From Gammaproteobacteria bacterium (GTDB lineage: Bacteria > Pseudomonadota > Gammaproteobacteria > Pseudomonadales > Azotimanducaceae_A): a DNA stretch of 6,171 bases. Below the pieces are notes generated by a model that was not told where the DNA came from, searched no databases, and worked only from the letters and a program-made list of their open reading frames with translations. Below, piece after piece: positions 1 to 5,877 of the stretch. The stretch lies in the NCBI GenBank assembly GCA_012960755.1, contig DUAT01000042.1:1-6171 (forward strand), written 5' to 3'. The translations under genes were made by a program, and so were the position numbers. Positions within the stretch are counted from its first letter, which is position 1, and every line of letters starts with the position of its first letter.

Positions 1-1420
1 CATTGTGTGGATCCGGGTGATCAGGATCGTTCGCCCATCTGGTCGGATAAGGATAGGGAAGAGCTGTAAAGGGATTGTCGGCATCAACTGACTCGTTGAT
101 ATACTGCGAGAGAAATCCATCGAGATCGAACCAGTCCTGATCGGTTGGCCACTCCGAATTTGTGGGGTAGGGGAGCGGACTCAGTTTCTCAACATCGTTG
201 TAATCGCCTAACTGGGCATTACCAAACTCCTCGAAACGTAGCATCTGCTGCGTGAAAGGTTTGGCGCCGAATAGAGGACTTGGACCTGCACCCGTAGGAA
301 TATCAAGTCCCCCGTTATTCTGAAGCACACTCTGGTTCAGGTTTTTATCCGCTTCATGTTTATCAGTGTTGAGATTATAGCCTTCAAATGCGCCTTGCAT
401 CGCCTCATGGGGCGCGGTCAGGTGGGTTGCGCCACCTGAAAGGTCATTGAAAACCTGCGCTTGAATTTCAAGAGCCAAAGCGGGAATCTCCTCCGCGAAA
501 CACACGCCCAATTGGTTCGTCGCTAAAGTACACACGCTCTCGCCTGCGGCGTCAGCAGTTTCTGTGCTCTGGATAGTTTCTGCGTTTGCGGCGGCCGCTA
601 AAACTTCTGCTTGTGCTGTAGCGGCGGCTGATGCTGCATTGGCTACCGCGATTGCGTCTGCTGCTCCCGGCTCGACACAAGTCGCAGTGATGATCGAGCC
701 TTGTTCTAAACCTAAACCACGGCAACGAAAGCGACCCGTATTACCTAAAAACTTGCAGCGCACATTCAGCTCGTCAGCTACAATCTGGTTGGCGCTTTGA
801 GGACACGTGCCCGAAATCACGACACGGTGACGATTATCAGCGGCACCTTGAAACGTCTTAACGCCTCCAATATCAGGCAACGCGTCTGCCTGGGCAGTTT
901 TACTACTATCTTCTATTATCTTATCCTCCCTCTTCTTATCCTCCTTATCTTTCTTTGCAGAGGCCGCTAAAGCTTCTGCTGCTGCTTGTGTTGTAACGGC
1001 GACTGCTGCTCCCGGCTCGACACAAGTCGCAGTGATGGTCAAACCTGGTTCTAAAGCTAAACCTAAACCACGGCAACGAAAGCGACCCGTGTTACCTAAA
1101 AACTTGCAGCGCACATTCAGCTCGTCAGCTACAATCTGCTTGGCGCTTTGAGGACACGTGCCAGAAATCACGACACGGTGACGATTATCAACGGCACCTT
1201 GAAATGTCGTAACGCCTCCAGTGTCTTCTTTGGCTTCAGCGGTAAAAACGGAGAAAAACAGTGCGATTCCCACCAATGCGACAAAACCACTGTTGAATGA
1301 AATAGCGAAAGACCCGATGTAATGTATCAATTTAGTAGCCACTTTGAATACCTGTTCCTTATAATTTCGAAGATGCAAGTTTCGGTTAAAACTGGGCGTT
1401 CGTAAATCCTCCAAGTCCAT
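1..1420 (-). CDS. N-terminal part of a large exported protein, probable multicopper oxidase, with two four-Cys modules (runs off left edge)
   Basis: The frame is open for 473 codons from ATG at 1420 to the window edge, so the C-terminus is missing. Residues about 31-61 form a hydrophobic signal or anchor segment ending near FTAEA, after a basic N-terminus. Two near-identical modules follow, with cysteines at 89, 105, 116, 133 and 206, 222, 233, 248, each ending in RCRG...TATC. They are separated by an Ala-rich stretch and a charged linker (KKDKEDKKREDK, about 156-167); a second Ala-rich tract follows. From about residue 380 the text PSPLFGAKPFTQQMLRFEEFG-like, then DWFDLDGFL and YPYPTRWANDPD, matches my memory of the start of very large bacterial multicopper oxidases. 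No copper-binding His motif falls inside the window, so oxidase identity is a family-resemblance inference. The alternative start GTG at 1342 has an AGG 8 nt upstream and gives a more classical signal peptide; ATG 1420 has only a poorly spaced AGG. Confidence 0.62.
   Translation of the reverse strand, partial: MDLEDLRTPSFNRNLHLRNYKEQVFKVATKLIHYIGSFAISFNSGFVALVGIALFFSVFTAEAKEDTGGVTTFQGAVDNRHRVVISGTCPQSAKQIVADELNVRCKFLGNTGRFRCRGLGLALEPGLTITATCVEPGAAVAVTTQAAAEALAASAKKDKEDKKREDKIIEDSSKTAQADALPDIGGVKTFQGAADNRHRVVISGTCPQSANQIVADELNVRCKFLGNTGRFRCRGLGLEQGSIITATCVEPGAADAIAVANAASAAATAQAEVLAAAANAETIQSTETADAAGESVCTLATNQLGVCFAEEIPALALEIQAQVFNDLSGGATHLTAPHEAMQGAFEGYNLNTDKHEADKNLNQSVLQNNGGLDIPTGAGPSPLFGAKPFTQQMLRFEEFGNAQLGDYNDVEKLSPLPYPTNSEWPTDQDWFDLDGFLSQYINESVDADNPFTALPYPYPTRWANDPDHPDPHN
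660..869 (-). repeat. Direct repeat copy B (second four-Cys module of the oxidase-like gene)
   Basis: This roughly 210 bp stretch is almost identical at the DNA level to 1005-1220. It encodes the module with cysteines 206, 222, 233 and 248. Long runs match base for base, including across the RCRG and TATC codons. It is two codons shorter than the other copy because the LALEPG of copy A is LEQG here. Weaker similarity continues leftwards into the Ala-rich linker (from about 590). Confidence 0.9.
1005..1220 (-). repeat. Direct repeat copy A (first four-Cys module of the oxidase-like gene)
   Basis: This is the partner of 660-869, offset by about 345-350 bp. It encodes the module with cysteines 89, 105, 116 and 133, starting soon after the signal segment. 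Synonymous sites are mostly unchanged between copies, which points to a recent duplication or to gene conversion rather than ancient domain repetition. The adjoining Ala-rich linker (about 961-1004) is also a degenerate match to the one beside copy B. Confidence 0.9.
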
Positions 1421-1443
1421 GAGCCTAAACAGATTAGTTGACT

Positions 1444-1640
1444 GGGTTAGTCGTTCGGACTGCACTGGCAAGGTAACTACCGTTCGGTGATGACATCTGG
1501 ATGAGAGAGTAGTTGTATTGGGTTAGTCGTTCGGACTGCACTGGTAAGGTAACTACGGTTCGGTGATGACATCTGGATGAGAGAATAGTTGATTGGGTTA
1601 GTCGTTCGGACTGCACTGGCAAGGAAACTACCGTTCTGAT
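1444..1640. repeat. Tandem array, about 2.6 copies of a 75-76 bp unit
   Basis: Units begin with GGGTTAGTCGTTCGGACTGC at 1444, 1520 and 1595, so the periods are 76 and 75 bp. The first two are full length and nearly identical. The third keeps only its first 40 or so bases and then merges into the IS110 relic near 1636. The minus-strand open frame across the array is simply the repeat read through and is not a convincing gene. The array lies immediately upstream of the oxidase-like gene, so it could hold its regulatory region, but no promoter motif could be assigned with confidence. Confidence 0.9.
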
Positions 1641-1967
1641 GTCGATGATACTCAATATCACGGTGCAGCGTTTGACAAGGAAACGGGTGAAATAGTCAGC
1701 TTTAAATGTCGACCAACCTGAAGGGTCTTGTGGCACAGCTTGAGAAAATGCAAAAGTACTTTGAAGCTGAGTCACTCAAACTCTGCTATGAAAGCATCTT
1801 ATATCGGCTATTGTTTACAGCGTGATCTAATGCAGTCTAACTATGATTTCAATATGATCTCATCAGATAGTATTCCACGAAAAGGATCAAAAGCGATCAA
1901 GACAGATCGAATCGATGCATTGGATCTGGCTCAGTTCTCTGCCAACGATCTGCTAACGATCGTGTGG
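1636..1967 (+). pseudogene. IS110-family (DEDD) transposase, N-terminal relic with frameshifts
   Basis: Translated in pieces, the segment gives a recognisable IS110 N-terminal domain: DVDDTQYHGAAFDKETGEI, then LKGLVAQLEKMQKYFEAES, LCYE, SYIGYCLQRDL, IPRKGSKAIKTDRIDALDL and AQFSANDLLTIV. The family's acidic catalytic residues appear to be present: Asp in DVDD, Glu in CYE and both Asp in KTDRID. The frame changes near 1715 (a TGA interrupts it) and again near 1790, where one extra A in a short A run moves CYE out of frame with SYIGY. The first residues are missing at the junction with the tandem array, and the whole C-terminal Ser-containing domain is missing after 1967. It is dead. The bridge-RNA region expected upstream in this family is not identifiable. 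Confidence 0.85.
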
Positions 1968-1984
1968 GAAACGCCATCGATTTG

Positions 1985-2197
1985 GTATTATGGCTGGTGC
2001 CAAATCGAGCGCGCCTTCACTCTCTGGTAGAAACCGCACGCGCCAATGACTTGAATACGTACGCTTATCTGAAACATGTCTTCGAACCGCCCTGCGTATC
2101 CTCACCAGAGGCAATGGAAAAGTTAATGCCATGGCATAATTCCCCTGAACAGCTGGAACGATATCTGACTCAGAACGCAACCAATCAAAACCGGTGA
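1985..2197 (+). pseudogene. IS66-family transposase, C-terminal relic
   Basis: The reading LHSLVETARANDLNTYAYLK followed by HVFE and, further on, LMPWHN is the characteristic C-terminal region of IS66 transposases (family form: SLIETAKANGLxPYxYLxxLFExLP...LLPW). The natural stop is TGA at 2195-2197. Just upstream, the IS66-typical GAK(S/A)SA motif is readable only in another frame (near 1990-2010), so a one-base deletion separates it from the rest. No upstream DDE domain exists here because the sequence joins directly to the IS110 relic near 1967-1985. It is a non-functional fragment left by nested insertion or deletion. Confidence 0.85.
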
Positions 2198-2546
2198 CTC
2201 GTTGTACGTCGTTTGCGGAGCGATTATCTTTAGCAGGGCAACAATTTGATCTACCCAAGACGGATGGTAGACATAATCTTCATGTAATTCATTGTCGTGG
2301 CAAAATTTTATGTTCGTGTCAAACGGCGACTCGCGATATGTGGTGGAGTACACGTCCTGGACTTTTCTCTCCATATTTCTAATCTGTCTCGCAAAACGAG
2401 AATTATTTTAAGAAAGAATCAGTAAAAGCAACGAATTCTCAGCTCAAACCCTGGTAATCCTTTTCGGCTTGATATTTGCGTGTCTATTTATGCTGGTTCG
2501 CAGGTAGTGGACTATTACTTGAATAAATTAACGAGGGGTTTAGTTA
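2198..2546. other. Non-coding stretch between IS66 relic and the DUF192 unit
   Basis: No convincing gene is seen. The first 30 or so bases (TTTGCGGAGCGATTA near 2210-2226) may be the eroded right end of the IS66 element, but no mate is present to prove it. A small plus-strand hairpin lies at 2387-2401. The final bases carry the strong ribosome binding site of the 2547 gene. A promoter for that gene is expected here, but I could not find a well-spaced -35/-10 pair. Confidence 0.5.
2387..2409 (+). terminator. Weak candidate intrinsic terminator
   Basis: TCTCG (2387-2391) and CGAGA (2397-2401) form a perfect 5 bp stem around a CAAAA loop, followed by ATTATTTT. The stem is short and the T tract is interrupted, so any termination would be inefficient. 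Its position fits shielding the 2547 gene from readthrough out of the IS relics. Confidence 0.3.
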
Positions 2547-2753
2547 ATGACAAAAACAAAAAGGGAATGTCTAATAAATCTGAATAGGCCAATGTTTCCG
2601 ACAGGCATATTCGTTCTCGTTCTTTCGTTGGGACTGCAAGTCCAAGCTGCTGCTGTTAGTGACAAGGGCCTCCAGCGTCAAGCGGGTGCCGTCTTCGTTT
2701 CAACTCGGGGTGTACGCTCTGGTCTGGCCATGTCTTGGGATGGGAATTTGTGA
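2547..2753 (+). CDS. Small exported protein of unknown function (68 aa)
   Basis: The ATG has an excellent Shine-Dalgarno site, GAGGGG at 2533-2538, 8 nt upstream. The N-terminus is basic (TKTKR) and residues about 17-33 (FPTGIFVLVLSLGLQVQ) are hydrophobic and end in Ala residues, resembling a signal peptide cleaved near residue 34-36. The predicted mature part would be only about 33 residues (VSDKGLQRQAGAVF... to WDGNL), with no cysteines and no motif I recognise. The stop TGA shares four bases (GTGA, 2750-2753) with the probable start of the DUF192 gene, an arrangement typical of translational coupling. It could be a genuine leader or partner of the DUF192 protein, or the truncated start of a longer gene. 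The ribosome binding site and overlap favour expression; function is unknown. Confidence 0.55.
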   Translation: MTKTKRECLINLNRPMFPTGIFVLVLSLGLQVQAAAVSDKGLQRQAGAVFVSTRGVRSGLAMSWDGNL

Positions 2754-3208
2754 AATATATTTTTCCAATTATACTTTTGTCGATCTCTTGCCATGCTGAA
2801 GAAGTTCGATTTTCCACTAAAGAAATAATTCTGGAGTCGCACAAGCTCACTGTGGAAATAGCAGATAGTGAAGAGACACAGCGCCAAGGATTGATGAATA
2901 GAACTCAACTCGACCAAGGTCGCGGGATGCTTTTCATAGTTGAAAATCCTCGAAAATTGAGCTTTTGGATGAAGAACACTTTCATTCCTCTAAGCATTGC
3001 ATTTTTTGATAAAGACAGAAAATTAGTAGATATAAAAAAAATGAAACCCGTTACCTCGATTTTAGTTAAGCGACATCCGGCTTACACAAGTTCAGGTGTT
3101 GCCAAGTATGCTCTTGAAGTCAACCAGGGATGGTTTGAAAATAACAAAATAAAAATCGGTAGCCAATTTCAGTTTGTCTCAAAAAAAACTCGACCATCAT
3201 CGAGATAA
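2750..3208 (+). CDS. Exported DUF192 family protein (152 aa)
   Basis: From GTG at 2750 the protein is 152 residues. Residues 1-16 (MKYIFPIILLSISCHA) make a compact signal peptide with likely cleavage before EEVRF, so the mature protein should be periplasmic; the Cys is not in a good lipobox. The rest matches DUF192 along its length: RQGLMNR (about 45-51), GMLFI (59-63), FWMKNTFIPL (72-81), a basic mid-region and YALEVNQGW (120-128). The family has no firmly established biochemical role. GTG 2750 is preferred over the in-frame TTG at 2735 because it overlaps the upstream stop by 4 bp, follows GGGAA at 2742-2746 and gives a clean signal peptide. The gene is intact, more AT-rich than its neighbours, and opposite in strand to the oxidase-like gene. 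Confidence 0.88.
   Translation: MKYIFPIILLSISCHAEEVRFSTKEIILESHKLTVEIADSEETQRQGLMNRTQLDQGRGMLFIVENPRKLSFWMKNTFIPLSIAFFDKDRKLVDIKKMKPVTSILVKRHPAYTSSGVAKYALEVNQGWFENNKIKIGSQFQFVSKKTRPSSR
3181..3204 (-). terminator. Weak candidate minus-strand terminator inside the DUF192 3' end
   Basis: On the minus strand, CTCGA and TCGAG (3204-3200 and 3193-3189) flank a 6 nt loop and are followed by eight T (3188-3181). The 5 bp stem is weak. If it works, it would stop minus-strand transcription arriving from the right before it runs antisense through the DUF192 gene. The bases are also constrained as coding sequence, so this may be chance. Confidence 0.25.
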
Positions 3209-3461
3209 AAAATTCTGTGACCTATGGCTGGTCGTGGAAAATGACATTTCCCGCTGCCAATTTAATGATGTTGTAATGACTTAGAGAACTTGCACCTCGA
3301 GGTCGGCGTAATTGCTCTTTCTTGGGCTTAGCGGATGTTCGTCAAGCGACGTTGGAAAAGATGAACGTGAAGACGTTTCGGCTCCCTCATAGGCCAAGGG
3401 CTCAGTAAGATTTCAGATGCTTCACCAATCTTCGCCTGATCGGCATCAACTGAAGGGTTAT
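3209..3461. other. Non-coding gap before the insertion sequence
   Basis: No open frame of useful length, RNA gene or recognisable relic could be supported. A 10 bp palindrome (ACCTCGAGGT near 3293) is present but isolated. The stretch ends at the CTAGCTAG target of the insertion sequence, so whatever lay here once continued past 5099. Confidence 0.5.
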
Positions 3462-3469
3462 CTAGCTAG
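3462..3469. repeat. Left flank CTAGCTAG, probable target-site duplication
   Basis: This 8 bp palindrome directly abuts the left inverted repeat, and the same 8 bases abut the right inverted repeat at 5092-5099. Because it is palindromic it could alternatively be counted as an extension of the inverted repeats. A symmetric CTAG-type target explains the data most simply. Confidence 0.7.
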
Positions 3470-3485
3470 TGCCTGTCCGAAAAGT
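3470..3485 (+). repeat. Left terminal inverted repeat of the insertion sequence
   Basis: TGCCTGTCCGAAAAGT pairs with 5076-5091 read on the other strand, with mismatches only at positions 2 and 11. A T-rich stretch follows in both ends (ATTTTTC here, CTTTTA on the other), so weaker similarity extends inward. Confidence 0.88.
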
Positions 3486-3532
3486 AATTTTTCTTAGAAC
3501 TTCGCAACTCTTCGAAATTGTTAGCGCATAAA

Positions 3533-3592
3533 CCCCTGTTGTTTGTTGTTATGTAAGCTCTTGAATTCAAACAAATAACAACCGCCAGGGGG
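3533..3592 (+). promoter_or_regulatory. Hairpin that can bury the transposase ribosome binding site
   Basis: Two inverted segments stack: CCCCTG (3533-3538) with CAGGGG (3586-3591), and GTTGTTAT (3545-3552) with ATAACAAC (3575-3582). The loop is about 22 nt, with a small asymmetric internal loop. The AGGGGG run at 3587-3592 is the only Shine-Dalgarno-like sequence for the ATG at 3597. In a transcript entering from outside the element, the full hairpin would mask it. A transcript starting inside the loop would leave it free. Several insertion sequences are known to limit activation by outside promoters this way; its action here is inferred. Confidence 0.6.
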
Positions 3593-3596
3593 TGCC

Positions 3597-4909
3597 ATGC
3601 GTCAAAGACATACGACACAAGGGAGTATATTTTGGTTTCGCCCGGAACACCAAATCTCTCACTATTTAGATCGTATCGACCAATGGCTGAATCAATTTCC
3701 ACAATTGTTAGGCTGGGTTCATCAGGATCTTAAGGGCAGCGCCAACCAGGGTCGACCCGGTATGTCCTGTGATCAGGTCTTGCGTTCTGCGCTCATTCTG
3801 CAATATCGCAAGTGTAGCTATCGGGAACTCGAGTTCCTGTTGAAAGACTCTATGTCATTCCAGACCTTTTGCCGCATAGATCCACATCGAGCGGCAGGTA
3901 AATCAACGCTACGCGATAACATTAGTGCGATACGACCCGCCACCTGGCGCAAGATGAACCGCCACTTTATCAGCACCATGAAGAACGAGGGCTTCGAAAC
4001 AGGCCAACGACTTCGCATTGATAGTACCGTGGCAGAGACCAACATTCTATTTCCGACTGACAGCAAGTTACTTTACAACAGTATCCGGTTGATGGTTCGG
4101 TTGCTAAAAAAACTCAAACCCGTCTTGGATGTCCGTTATATCAATCACTCTCGACGCGCCAAACGACATTGGTTTGCAGCCACCATGGCGAAGAATGATG
4201 AACAGCGATATCCCCACTATAAGAAACTTCTGGATGACGTAGAAGAAACGCGACTGGTCTTGTATGCAGCGCTAGAAACACTGCAAAAACAAAGTCATCA
4301 GACCCAGTATGTTGAAGATATCAAACACTTGTTAGGGCTTGTTGCGACCGTCATGTCGCAAGCTACGCGCCGTGTGGTCTGTGGTGAACAGGTGCCGGTG
4401 GAAGATAAGATTGTGAGTTTGAACGAAGCGCACACCGATATTATCGTCAAGGGAGGTCGTGATGTTCAATTTGGTCACAAGATCAATTTAACGACTGGCA
4501 CCAGTGGTTTAGTCATTGACGTGACCATTGAGAAGGGTAATCCCGTCGACCGAAGACGACTTCTTCCTTTGCTCAGACGTCATAAACGCTTGTTTGGGCA
4601 GCTACCAGAATGTCTGGCTGCCGATGGTGGGTATGCCAGTGCAGAGAATCTGGAACAGGCAAGATACTGGGTGTTGATTCGGTTGCGTTTGATAAAAGAA
4701 TAAACCTCAGCATAGAAGATATGACGGGAGACGACTGGTTGTACCGCGAGTTAAAGCGCTTTCGTGCGGGCATTGAGGCCAGTATCAGTTACCTCAAACG
4801 CTGTTTTGGATTGAGTAGGATCACCTGGAAAGGTTGGCGCAACTTTCAGTCGAGTGTTCACCTATCAATCTTCACCCACAATCTGATCGTCTGGGCGCGA
4901 TCAGGATAG
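3597..4909 (+). pseudogene. DDE transposase of the ISNCY/ISDol1-like element, one frameshift
   Basis: The first frame from ATG 3597 encodes 354 good residues, beginning MRQRHTTQGSIFWF. It includes YRKCSYRELEFLLKDS, FCRID and LRDNI in the helical N-terminal part, then RLRIDSTVAETN with the first catalytic Asp (D142) and CLAADGGYASAENLEQA with the second (D343). Near 4661 the frame is lost: the text continues one base back as KILGVDSVAFDKRINLSIED, then FRAGIEASISYLKRCFGL, which holds the catalytic Glu (codon at 4775), and stops at 4907-4909. Loss of one A in a GCAAAG sequence explains the break exactly. Joined, the protein would be about 437 residues, with all three catalytic residues present. 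The site lacks a good slippery heptamer, so programmed frameshifting is unlikely. The gene is probably inactive but recently so. Confidence 0.87.
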
Positions 4910-5075
4910 TCTTCGAATGGTGTGCGAACCCCGAACTCTGAGAGTTCATGGGTCATTACGTCCGAACGCAGAAAAACAGTCAAACTTCACATAAAACACT
5001 ATAAAACAAGGTCAAAATGAACTCGTTCGCAAGTTAGTGGCAGCGCTCTACCCATGGTATCTTGTCTTAAAAGGC

Positions 5076-5091
5076 ACTTTCCGGACAGGAA
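5076..5091 (-). repeat. Right terminal inverted repeat of the insertion sequence
   Basis: Read on the minus strand this is TTCCTGTCCGGAAAGT, matching the left end at 14 of 16 positions. It sets the right boundary of the element at 5091. Confidence 0.88.
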
Positions 5092-5099
5092 CTAGCTAG
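5092..5099. repeat. Right flank CTAGCTAG, probable target-site duplication
   Basis: These bases are identical to 3462-3469. Further CTAG-containing sequence follows directly (TTTAGCTAGTAG to 5112), so the original target may have been a small cluster of CTAG motifs. CTAG is generally rare in proteobacterial DNA, which makes the cluster stand out. Confidence 0.7.
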
Positions 5100-5287
5100 C
5101 TTTAGCTAGTAGATAAGCGTCTACTACCTCTCGATTCAGTTTTCGGACTTTTGGCTGAAGAATTTTGGGGATCAGTATAAGAAATCCCATGTTTTTCATA
5201 TGTTTTCTCGTGCCAAATTCGAAGCGTCGTAAGCTGAATTTTTCGAAGCTTCGGGTAGATGCCACTTGGTGTTTTCATTGCACTCGA
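5100..5287. other. Short non-coding stretch right of the insertion sequence
   Basis: It contains the extra TAGCTAG copy and a 10 bp palindrome CGAAGCTTCG near 5244-5253, with a related TTCGAAGC shortly before it. A plus-strand open frame beginning in this stretch has no recognisable content, no good ribosome binding site, and overlaps the better minus-strand frame, so it is not called. Confidence 0.4.
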
Positions 5288-5657
5288 TTAATCGCAAGCA
5301 CGTACCAATTTCCTTATAACATCTTCACCAGAGTCCGCTTTGACTGGGACAAAACACAAGAAGGTTTGCTCGCCAACTTTAGCACAGAAAAAGTGCCCCC
5401 GCTCCGTCTCCCTTAACAAGTCCAGAATCTGCTTTCCAGGGATCTCAGTAATTGAGTCCTTCAGATTTCCAATCAAGGCCAGACGCAACTCTTGACGATA
5501 TTGTTTGAGAGGCAGAATTGATCCAGACTACGCAGATGCGCTCACTTGGCGTATTTGTACCAAGAGGAACACCATCATAATCGGAATGTGAGGCCACATT
5601 CACTGGATCGGGCACCCTTGAATCGGCGCAGCGAGTCATCGAACTTGACGCCTCCAA
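5288..5657 (-). pseudogene. Unrecognised, apparently frameshifted gene remnant
   Basis: Two overlapping minus-strand frames read like parts of one protein. The upstream frame starts at ATG 5657 with GGAGG 11 nt before it and reads MEASSSMTRCADSRV to SERICVVWINS. The downstream frame reads ILPLKQYRQELRLALIGNLK, then GKQILDLLRETERGHFFCAK, and ends KLVRACD at 5288. The downstream frame is preceded by an in-frame TAG at 5530-5528, so a one-base indel between about 5527 and 5445 would join them into roughly 110-120 residues. The downstream part has a mixed, protein-like composition; the upstream part is less convincing. I recognise no family. It may instead be two unrelated short frames, or the second may be a small gene using TTG at 5488. 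Confidence 0.35.
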
Positions 5658-5722
5658 CGCGATGGGTTTGGGGACGCTCGCACTGACTATAACTTCAGTT
5701 TGGGTTAGTTGGACAATCCCCT

Positions 5723-5851
5723 GGTGGTGAGAAGGCCTGACGATATAAAACCGTCAGGCCCTCAGGGTGGTGAGAACGCTTGACGATATAAAACCGCCAG
5801 GCCTCTCAGGGTGGTGAGAAGGCTTGACGATATAAAATCGTCAGGCCTCTC
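5723..5851. repeat. Three tandem 43-44 bp hairpin units
   Basis: Units start with GGTGGTGAGAA (or a one-base variant) at 5723, 5766 and 5810. Each contains an inverted repeat around an AT-rich loop with ATATAAAA: GGCCTGACG/CGTCAGGCC at 5734-5760 (perfect 9 bp), GCTTGACG/CGCCAGGC at 5778-5802 (one mismatch, one G-T), and GGCTTGACGAT/ATCGTCAGGCC at 5821-5847 (11 bp, one G-T). GAGA/TCTC can extend units 2 and 3. There is no T tract, so these are not standard intrinsic terminators. They lie just past the stop of the minus-strand Ala-rich gene, where they could protect the mRNA 3' end, or they may be a REP-like repeat family. Confidence 0.85.
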
Positions 5852-5877
5852 AGACTAGCTGTCAAGCAGCAAGATGG

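Larger units (their letters stand above)
3470..5091 (+). mobile_element. Complete ISNCY/ISDol1-like insertion sequence, 1622 bp
   Basis: The element is bounded by 16 bp inverted repeats matching at 14 positions (TGCCTGTCCGAAAAGT left, TTCCTGTCCGGAAAGT right, inverted) and by CTAGCTAG on both sides. It holds one transposase reading frame at 3597-4909, broken by a single frameshift. A hairpin lies just before the start codon, and about 180 bp of non-coding DNA follows the gene, including a short perfect inverted repeat GAACTCTGAGAGTTC at 4933-4947. Assignment to the ISNCY/ISDol1 group is from memory of transposase motifs; an IS5-superfamily label is the alternative. The element appears structurally whole and probably inserted fairly recently, since its ends and flanks are so well kept. 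Confidence 0.82.

Noticed and set aside
78..92. TCGGCATCAACTGA occurs here and again near 3440-3453
   Set aside because: A 14-base match with no flanking similarity; it is coding here and non-coding there, so probably chance.
564..800. Plus-strand frame rich in Ala
   Set aside because: It is the antisense shadow of the Ala-rich linker and Cys module of the minus-strand oxidase-like gene.
1444..1640. CRISPR array or integron attC cassette sites
   Set aside because: The units are tandem with no unique spacers, and I find no paired attC core sites.
1434..1775. Minus-strand frame with repeated peptide units across the tandem array
   Set aside because: The peptide repeats merely reflect the 75 bp DNA repeats, and the rest lies antisense to the IS110 relic.
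2123..2374. Minus-strand frame with a faint resemblance to IS630-type ends (HPSWVDQIVALL)
   Set aside because: The match is too short and lacks the family's SWLNxVE and catalytic motifs; half of it is antisense to the IS66 relic.
2678..2917. Minus-strand frames opposite the DUF192 unit
   Set aside because: They are antisense to a well-supported gene and have no ribosome binding site or recognisable motif.
5165..5416. Plus-strand frame of 83 residues
   Set aside because: It has no good ribosome binding site or known motif, and it overlaps the more protein-like minus-strand frame.
5723..5851. CRISPR array
   Set aside because: There are only three head-to-tail units, with no variable spacers between them.
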